Assembly: GCA_965200355.1 (NCBI GenBank)
Contig: OZ241351.1
Location: forward strand, 1,674,001 to 1,738,000
Source: Bin18 sp965200355
GTDB taxonomy: Bacteria; Desulfobacterota; Binatia; Bin18
Direction: 5' to 3'
Length of the DNA stretch: 64,000 nucleotides
Shown: positions 59,331 to 64,000 of the stretch, in pieces
Layout of the letters: the number at the start of each line of letters is the position of its first letter
Numbering within the stretch: the stretch's first letter is position 1
The notes under the pieces: generated by a model
What the model saw: the letters and a program-made list of their open reading frames with translations, nothing else
The model's database searches: none
What the model was told of the DNA's origin: nothing
Program-made: the position numbers and the translations under genes

Positions 59331-60497
59331 TTAGTCTCGGAGCAGCTTGCGGGCAATCACCCACCGATGGACCTCGGTCGGTCCTTCAAAAATCCGCATC
59401 GGCCGCAGGCGACGATAGATAAACTCCAGCGGCATTTCCTTGGACATGCCCATCCCGCCGTGCATCTGCATGGCCCGGTCGGCCACCCGGGTGGCCATTT
59501 CCGTGGCAAACACCTTGAGCATGGAAGCCTCCTGGCGCACATCGTCTCCCTGGTCAAATGTCCAGGCTCCGTGATGCACCATCAGCCGTGAGGCATGAAT
59601 ATCGGTCGCCGAGTCAGCAATGAACCACTGAATGGCCTGGCGGTCGGCCAGCTTCTGACCAAAAGTCACACGTTGTTTGGCATACGCAACCATCATGTCC
59701 AGGCAGCGCTGGGCCAGCCCTACACACCAGCTCCCCATTTCCAGACGGCGGACGGTCAGGCGGAGTTGCATGGGCGCAAAGCCCTGTCCCACTTCGCCCA
59801 GCACCTGAGAATCTGGGAGGGTCAGGTCTTCAAACACCAGCTCCCAGGGCGCGTGTCCGCCGATGACCGGAATCTGGCGTTGCAGCACAAGGCCAGGGGT
59901 GCCTTTATCCACCAGAAAGGCTGTAATCCCACCGCGCGCCCCTTTGCCCTTTTCCGTCACCGCCATGACAATAATAAAGTCGGCAATATGGGCGCGTGAT
60001 ATCCAGATTTTTCGCCCGTTGAGCACCCACTGGTCCCCTCTTTTGACGGCTGAGGTTTGCATCCCGGCCGGGTCTGAGCCAGCGCCGGGTTCGGAAATGG
60101 CAATGGCCGAATGCGCCTTGCCCTGGGCATACGGGAGGAGGTATTTCTCTCGCTGCTCCGGTGTACAGGTCTGCATCAGCATGTGCAGATTGGGCGCGTC
60201 GGGCGGAAAGGTAAACGGCGTAACGGTCTTATACAGTTCCTCGGTCGCCAGACATTTCGGCAACGCCCCCAGGTTCAACCCGCCAAATTCCTCGGGCACG
60301 TCCAGCCCCCACAGGCCGGCTTCCTGGGCAACGGCCAGCAGACGTTCTTCGGCCTCGGTCGGCACCAGGTCTTCGCCCGTCATGCCTTGCGTATCGCGCT
60401 CCAGGACCGTGGTCTCCAGCGGGAGTAGTTCCTGACGCACGAAGCGGCGCACCGTCTCCTGCAACAGGCGGTATTCTTCGGGCAGCGCAAAATCCAT
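59331..60497 (-). CDS. Acyl-CoA dehydrogenase
   Basis: 388 residues. Signature AIAISEPGAGSDPAGMQTSA, then LNGRKIWISRAHIADFIIVM, QMHGGMGMSKEMPLEFIYRR, and IFEGPTEVHRWVIARKL: FEGPTE keeps the catalytic glutamate, and the Pro in GPTEVH puts it with ACAD10/11-like and crotonobetainyl-like enzymes. ATG 60497 follows AAGGAGG. Isolated minus-strand gene; substrate unknown. Confidence 0.93.
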   Translation of the reverse strand: MDFALPEEYRLLQETVRRFVRQELLPLETTVLERDTQGMTGEDLVPTEAEERLLAVAQEAGLWGLDVPEEFGGLNLGALPKCLATEELYKTVTPFTFPPDAPNLHMLMQTCTPEQREKYLLPYAQGKAHSAIAISEPGAGSDPAGMQTSAVKRGDQWVLNGRKIWISRAHIADFIIVMAVTEKGKGARGGITAFLVDKGTPGLVLQRQIPVIGGHAPWELVFEDLTLPDSQVLGEVGQGFAPMQLRLTVRRLEMGSWCVGLAQRCLDMMVAYAKQRVTFGQKLADRQAIQWFIADSATDIHASRLMVHHGAWTFDQGDDVRQEASMLKVFATEMATRVADRAMQMHGGMGMSKEMPLEFIYRRLRPMRIFEGPTEVHRWVIARKLLRD

Positions 60498-60626
60498 ACA
60501 GCCTCCTTTCCGCACCAGACTGCCGGACAGCCTAGCAGGATCGGACGCAGAAAGGGTAGGGGTGATGGGGTATGGGTTCAGTTTCCCAGCGGTGGTCCTT
60601 GTGGACCGCCGGCCCCCTCTCCCTAA

Positions 60627-60649
60627 CCCTCTCCCTCCAGGGGAGAGGG
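60627..60649 (+). repeat. Short palindromic repeat, CCCTCTCCC family, copy 3
   Basis: CCCTCTCCC, TCCAG, GGGAGAGGG, with a further half-copy just ahead (CCCCCTCTCCCTAA). Same family as 18022 and 19296. Confidence 0.75.
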
Positions 60650-60857
60650 AATGCGTCTCGACCGGGGCCTGCTCGACGGGGAGGGAATGCGCCTCGTAGG
60701 GGCAACCCCCCTGTGGTTGCCCAGCTTGCTGACGGCGGAAGAAACTGCCAGCATCAGGATGGGCGGGATGTGAGGATGAGCAGGATGGGAAAAAAGAAAT
60801 CCAGTATATCCCTTAATCCTGAGCATCCTGATTCCGACAGGGGGAAGAGAGCGTCAC

Positions 60858-60917
60858 ATGCTACAAGACGCATTGACCTACCAGATTATCGGCTGCGCGA
60901 TGAAGGTGCCTCGTGAG
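60858..60917 (+). pseudogene. 5' remnant of a GxxExxY-family gene
   Basis: ATG 60858 gives LTYQIIGCAMKV after four residues. This is the standard opening of GxxExxY proteins (PD-(D/E)XK-like, often in dispersed elements). Right after KV the sequence departs, before the GxxExxY box. A degenerate ATCCTGATTC-type leader typical of these elements stands just upstream. Only ~20 codons survive. Confidence 0.6.
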
Positions 60918-60942
60918 AAAGCCATGAAAGATTATGGCCTAC

Positions 60943-62250
60943 TCAACCCAGACCGTGCTCGGCCTGCCAGGTCGCCAGGTCTGAGAGCGCCCGGTCGGCC
61001 AGGGCCTGCTTTTTCTCACGCCCCCGCAGACGCCGCGCGAGCCCAGGGAACAGCCCGTAGTTGACATTCATGGGCTGGAAATCCTTGCGCTCGGGGGCGG
61101 TCACGTAGGCCATGATTGCGCCGAGCGCGGTGGTGGGCGGGGGTGTCAACAAGGCTAGACCCTTGACCTGTCGGCCGGCGTTTCTTCCGGCCAGCCAGCC
61201 AGCCGCGGCCGACTCCAGATAGCCTTCCACGCCAACCATCTGGCCGGCAAAAAACAGGTCGTCGCGCTGCCGCAACTGCAAGGTCGGCCGCAGCAGGCGG
61301 GGCGACTCGATAAAGGTGTTGCGGTGCAGGCTGCCGAGACGCACGAACTCCGCGTTGGCCAGGCCAGGAATCGTGCGGAAAATACGGCGCTGTTCCGGGT
61401 AGGTCATCTTGGTCTGAAAGCCGACCAGCCCCCACAGCGTTCCGGCCCGGTCGTCCTGCCGCAGTTGGACGACCGCATACGGACGTGCTCCGCTGCGCGG
61501 GTCGGTCAGACCGACGGGTTTCAGCGGACCGTAGGCCAGGGTGTCTTTGCCACGCCGGGCCATCTCCTCAATCGGCAGACAGCCCTCAAAGTAGCGACAT
61601 TGCTCGAATGGTTTTTCCGGGACTTTTTCCGCGGCCAGAATGTCCGCAACGAGTTGATAGTACTCGGCTTGCGAGAGAGGACAGTTGAGATAATCATCTC
61701 CCCCGTGCCCGTAGCGCGAGGCGCGAAACGCCACCCGCGTGTCTATGGAGTCGGCTGTCACCACGGGCGAGATGGCGTCGTAGAAGTACAGATATTCGCG
61801 GCCAAACAATGTCCGCAGGTGTTCGGAGAGCGCGGGTGAGGTCAACGGACCACTGGCGATGACCGTCGGCCCGGACGGAATGGCCTGGACCTCTTCCCGT
61901 CTTACCTCAACCAGCGGATGGGCGGCCAAGGCGTCGGTAATAGTCTGGGCAAAGACCTGACGATCAACTGCCAGGGCTTGGCCAGCCGGCACCCGCGCCC
62001 GGTCGGCCGCGGCCATGACCAATGACCCCAGACCGCGCATTTCTGCTTTCAGCAGGCCCACCGCGGCCACCAGGGCAGCACTGCGAAAGGAGTTGGAACA
62101 GACCAGCTCGGCCAGTTTGTCGGTGTGATGGGCGTCGGTGGAACGGACCGGGCGCATTTCGTATAAGCAAACAGGAACGTCCTGGCGGGCGAGCTGCCAG
62201 ACCGCCTCGCTGCCGGCTAAGCCCCCGCCAATGACCGTGACTGTCTGCAT
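60943..62250 (-). CDS. trmFO: Methylenetetrahydrofolate-tRNA-(uracil-5-)-methyltransferase
   Basis: 435 residues. FAD motif VTVIGGGLAGSEAVWQLA, then LVCSNSFRSA, FYDAISPVVTADSID, FEGCLPIEEMARRG, LRPTLQLRQRDDLFFAGQM and GVEGYLESAAAGWLAG are all TrmFO hallmarks. It makes 5-methyluridine-54 in tRNA from methylene-folate and FADH2. ATG 62250 (MQTVTV) is preferred, with GGGGAG upstream; a TTG at 62271 is possible. It follows topA with a gap of about 20 bp, a classic topA-trmFO arrangement. Confidence 0.95.
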   Translation of the reverse strand: MQTVTVIGGGLAGSEAVWQLARQDVPVCLYEMRPVRSTDAHHTDKLAELVCSNSFRSAALVAAVGLLKAEMRGLGSLVMAAADRARVPAGQALAVDRQVFAQTITDALAAHPLVEVRREEVQAIPSGPTVIASGPLTSPALSEHLRTLFGREYLYFYDAISPVVTADSIDTRVAFRASRYGHGGDDYLNCPLSQAEYYQLVADILAAEKVPEKPFEQCRYFEGCLPIEEMARRGKDTLAYGPLKPVGLTDPRSGARPYAVVQLRQDDRAGTLWGLVGFQTKMTYPEQRRIFRTIPGLANAEFVRLGSLHRNTFIESPRLLRPTLQLRQRDDLFFAGQMVGVEGYLESAAAGWLAGRNAGRQVKGLALLTPPPTTALGAIMAYVTAPERKDFQPMNVNYGLFPGLARRLRGREKKQALADRALSDLATWQAEHGLG

Positions 62251-62271
62251 CGTGCGCGTCCGGCTCCCCAA

Positions 62272-64000
62272 TCACGCGACCTGAGACAAGGCATCCGGCG
62301 TCGGGGCTCTGGCTGTACGCGGACGTTTCGTTTTTGTCCGCTCGCGGACTTCCCAGCCGCCATCCCGGTAGTGGGCGCTCCAGCCGGTGGCCTTGCCGTC
62401 CACCTCGGAGGCGACGTACTGCTCGCGACTCTTGCGCGAGAATTTGATCATGGCGGGGTGCCCCTGCGGGTCGGCCTCGGGCGCGCTTAACAGAAAGTGA
62501 AACTTGGGGTCCAACTCGGCGGCGTGGGGCTGCAACTCGGCGACCAGGGGGGCGCGGGTCTCGCGGTTCCTGGGGAACTGGCTGGCGGCGAGAAAAATGC
62601 CGGCGGCGCCATCGCGCAGCACATAGTGATCGTCAACCCTCCGGCACTTGAGTTCGGGCATGGGCACGGGGTCGGCCCGCGCCGGCACCGGCTGACCGTT
62701 GCGCAGCAGCTTGCGCGTATTGCCACACGTGCTGTTCGTACACCGGAAGTATTTACCGAACCGGCCGCTTTGCAGCCGCATTTCCGCGCCGCATTTCTCG
62801 CAGGCCAAGACCGGCCCGTCATAGCCTTTGAGGCGGAATTCGCCAGCCTCGACCGTCTGTCCAGCGCAGTCCGGCCCGTTGCCGCACAGATGCAGCTTGC
62901 GGGCTTCGTCAATCAGATAGGAATCCATTGCAGCGTCGCAGGTGGGGCAGCGCCGTTTGGCCCGCAGACGCCGGCTTTCTCCCTCATCGTCCGCCTCCGT
63001 ATCAACCGCTTCCTCTCCAGGGACGAGATTCATGGTGCGCGTACAGCGTTCCGCCGGCGGTAGCGCGTATCCCGAGCAGCCCAGAAACACCCCGGTACTG
63101 GCCGTGCGGACCTGCATCGGACGGCCGCATTCATCGCACTGGACCGCGGTTGTGATGGGCTGGTTGGGCCGCATCCCTTCCGTGGCCCCAGCGACCTGGA
63201 GCCGCTGAGAAAAATCGGCGTAGAAGGCATCCAGCACGCTGCGCCACTCGCGTTCTCCCAGCGCGATCAGGTCGAGCTCCTGCTCCATGTCTGCGGTAAA
63301 CGAATAATTGAGCAGATGGCCGAAGTTCTCTACCAGCCGGTCAGTGACGAGTTCGCCGATCTTCTCTGCCTGAAAGCGCCGCTTGTTGAGACTGACATAG
63401 CCCCGTTCCTGGATAGTCGAGATAATCGCCGCATAGGTGGACGGCCGACCAATGCCGCGCTTCTCAAGCTCACGCACCAGGCTCGCTTCGTTATAGCGGG
63501 CCGGCGGCTTGGTAAAATGCTGCACCGTATCGGTGCCGAGGCAGACCAGCCCGTCGCCCTGGACAAAGGCCGGTAGCTCTACCTCGCCTTCCTTACGCGA
63601 GGCCGGCGGTAACACCTTGGTGAAACCGTCAAACTTGAGAATCCGGCCACGGATACGCAACTCGAACGGTCCGGCCTCGGCGGTGATGGTGGTACTGAGG
63701 TATTGGGCGCGCGTCATCTGACAGGCGATGAACTGGCGCCGAACGAGGTCATAGAGCCGCCCGGCATCCGCGTCCTGATTGCCGAGGTCCGTCGGTTCGA
63801 CGGTCAGGGCGGTTGGCCGAATCGCCTCATGCGCCTCTTGGGCGGACGCCTTGCTGGCGTAGACATTCGGCTTATCCGGCAGATAGCGCGGCCCATGCTC
63901 GCGCTCGATATAGGTGCGCACCTTGGTCACGGATTCGCGCGACAGATTGGTCGAGTCGGTCCGCATATACGTAATATGGCCGGCCTCGTATAATTGCTGG
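62272..64000 (-). CDS. topA: DNA topoisomerase I, C-terminal part (runs off window)
   Basis: Type IA topoisomerase that relaxes negative supercoils. The visible part runs from QQLYEAGHITYMRTDSTNLS, where the tyrosine of ITYMRT is the DNA-linking residue, through ARYNEASLVRELEKRGIGRPSTYA, to several zinc ribbons (CDECGRPMQ, CPTCDAAMD, CEKCGAEM) and a basic C-terminal tail. About 575 residues are present; the N-terminal Toprim domain lies beyond base 64000. An apparent start at 63966 is only an internal Met. Confidence 0.95.
   Translation of the reverse strand, partial: QQLYEAGHITYMRTDSTNLSRESVTKVRTYIEREHGPRYLPDKPNVYASKASAQEAHEAIRPTALTVEPTDLGNQDADAGRLYDLVRRQFIACQMTRAQYLSTTITAEAGPFELRIRGRILKFDGFTKVLPPASRKEGEVELPAFVQGDGLVCLGTDTVQHFTKPPARYNEASLVRELEKRGIGRPSTYAAIISTIQERGYVSLNKRRFQAEKIGELVTDRLVENFGHLLNYSFTADMEQELDLIALGEREWRSVLDAFYADFSQRLQVAGATEGMRPNQPITTAVQCDECGRPMQVRTASTGVFLGCSGYALPPAERCTRTMNLVPGEEAVDTEADDEGESRRLRAKRRCPTCDAAMDSYLIDEARKLHLCGNGPDCAGQTVEAGEFRLKGYDGPVLACEKCGAEMRLQSGRFGKYFRCTNSTCGNTRKLLRNGQPVPARADPVPMPELKCRRVDDHYVLRDGAAGIFLAASQFPRNRETRAPLVAELQPHAAELDPKFHFLLSAPEADPQGHPAMIKFSRKSREQYVASEVDGKATGWSAHYRDGGWEVRERTKTKRPRTARAPTPDALSQVA

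Larger units (their letters stand above)
60498..60942. other. 445-bp gap with several dispersed repeat elements and one gene remnant
   Basis: Holds, in order: a CCCTCTCCC palindrome (60627-60649), a GTAGGGGCAACCCCCCTG and TGGTTGCCC element (60698-60722), a run related to ATCCTGAGCATCCTGATTC (60818-60836), and the 5' end of a GxxExxY-type gene at 60858. No intact gene is present. Confidence 0.75.

Overview
The window reads as a chromosomal stretch from a GC-rich, Gram-negative, free-living bacterium. It has an IHF-type DNA-bending protein, several lipoproteins, a LolB-like lipoprotein partner, and housekeeping genes in delta-proteobacterial style (pheS/pheT, ihfA plus a MerR neighbour, topA next to trmFO). 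It is very rich in luciferase-like (LLM) flavin/F420 oxidoreductases (6), acyl-CoA dehydrogenases (6), enoyl-CoA hydratases (3) and glutathione-transferase-like proteins (2). Such a mix is typical of uncultured lineages near the old Deltaproteobacteria, for example Tectomicrobia/Entotheonella or Binatota; this placement is inference from gene content only. I saw no rRNA, tRNA or CRISPR array.

Layout: 1-5.5 kb is housekeeping (pheT end-fragment, pheS, ihfA, merR-like, D-Ala-D-Ala carboxypeptidase, a solitary groEL). 5.6-6.8 kb is a scar: an 88-bp direct repeat of an acyl-CoA dehydrogenase 5' end flanks a frameshifted RraA-family gene. 6.8-19.1 kb is a tightly packed plus-strand array of twelve catabolic genes (two acyl-CoA dehydrogenases, MFS transporter, alpha/beta hydrolase, methyltransferase, three LLM enzymes, haloalkane dehalogenase, enoyl-CoA hydratase, GST, nitroreductase), probably one pathway. 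19-30 kb holds thiolase, a LigE-like GST, an alanine/sodium symporter, pyrE, more acyl-CoA dehydrogenases (including a probable heterodimeric pair), bcp, and a DUF1778-GNAT toxin-antitoxin pair with a broken toxin. 30-45 kb mixes Uma2, a CAP protein, hydroxyacid dehydrogenase, hydrolases, penicillin acylase, an epimerase, a Kef-type antiporter, and a small graveyard of defence-gene fragments (34.8-35.3 kb).

The most striking locus is at 45.4-46.2 kb: a two-domain rhodanese/sulfurtransferase whose catalytic cysteine codon is an in-frame TGA. The reading frame continues with perfect family similarity to a normal stop 42 codons later, and a bacterial-SECIS-like hairpin sits directly downstream. 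It is best explained as a selenocysteine-containing sulfurtransferase.

47-55 kb is an accessory/defence region: an XRE regulator with a coupled unknown gene, a frameshifted beta-class DNA methyltransferase, CysQ and a deoxyhypusine-synthase-like enzyme, a phage-type beta-sandwich lipoprotein, and a split Type IIG restriction-modification enzyme. 55-64 kb returns to core functions (NadD-like protein, TPR lipoprotein plus LolB-like lipoprotein, acyl-CoA dehydrogenase, a repeat-rich gap, trmFO, topA running off the end). Frameshifts occur only in accessory genes, which points to real decay more than to general sequence error.
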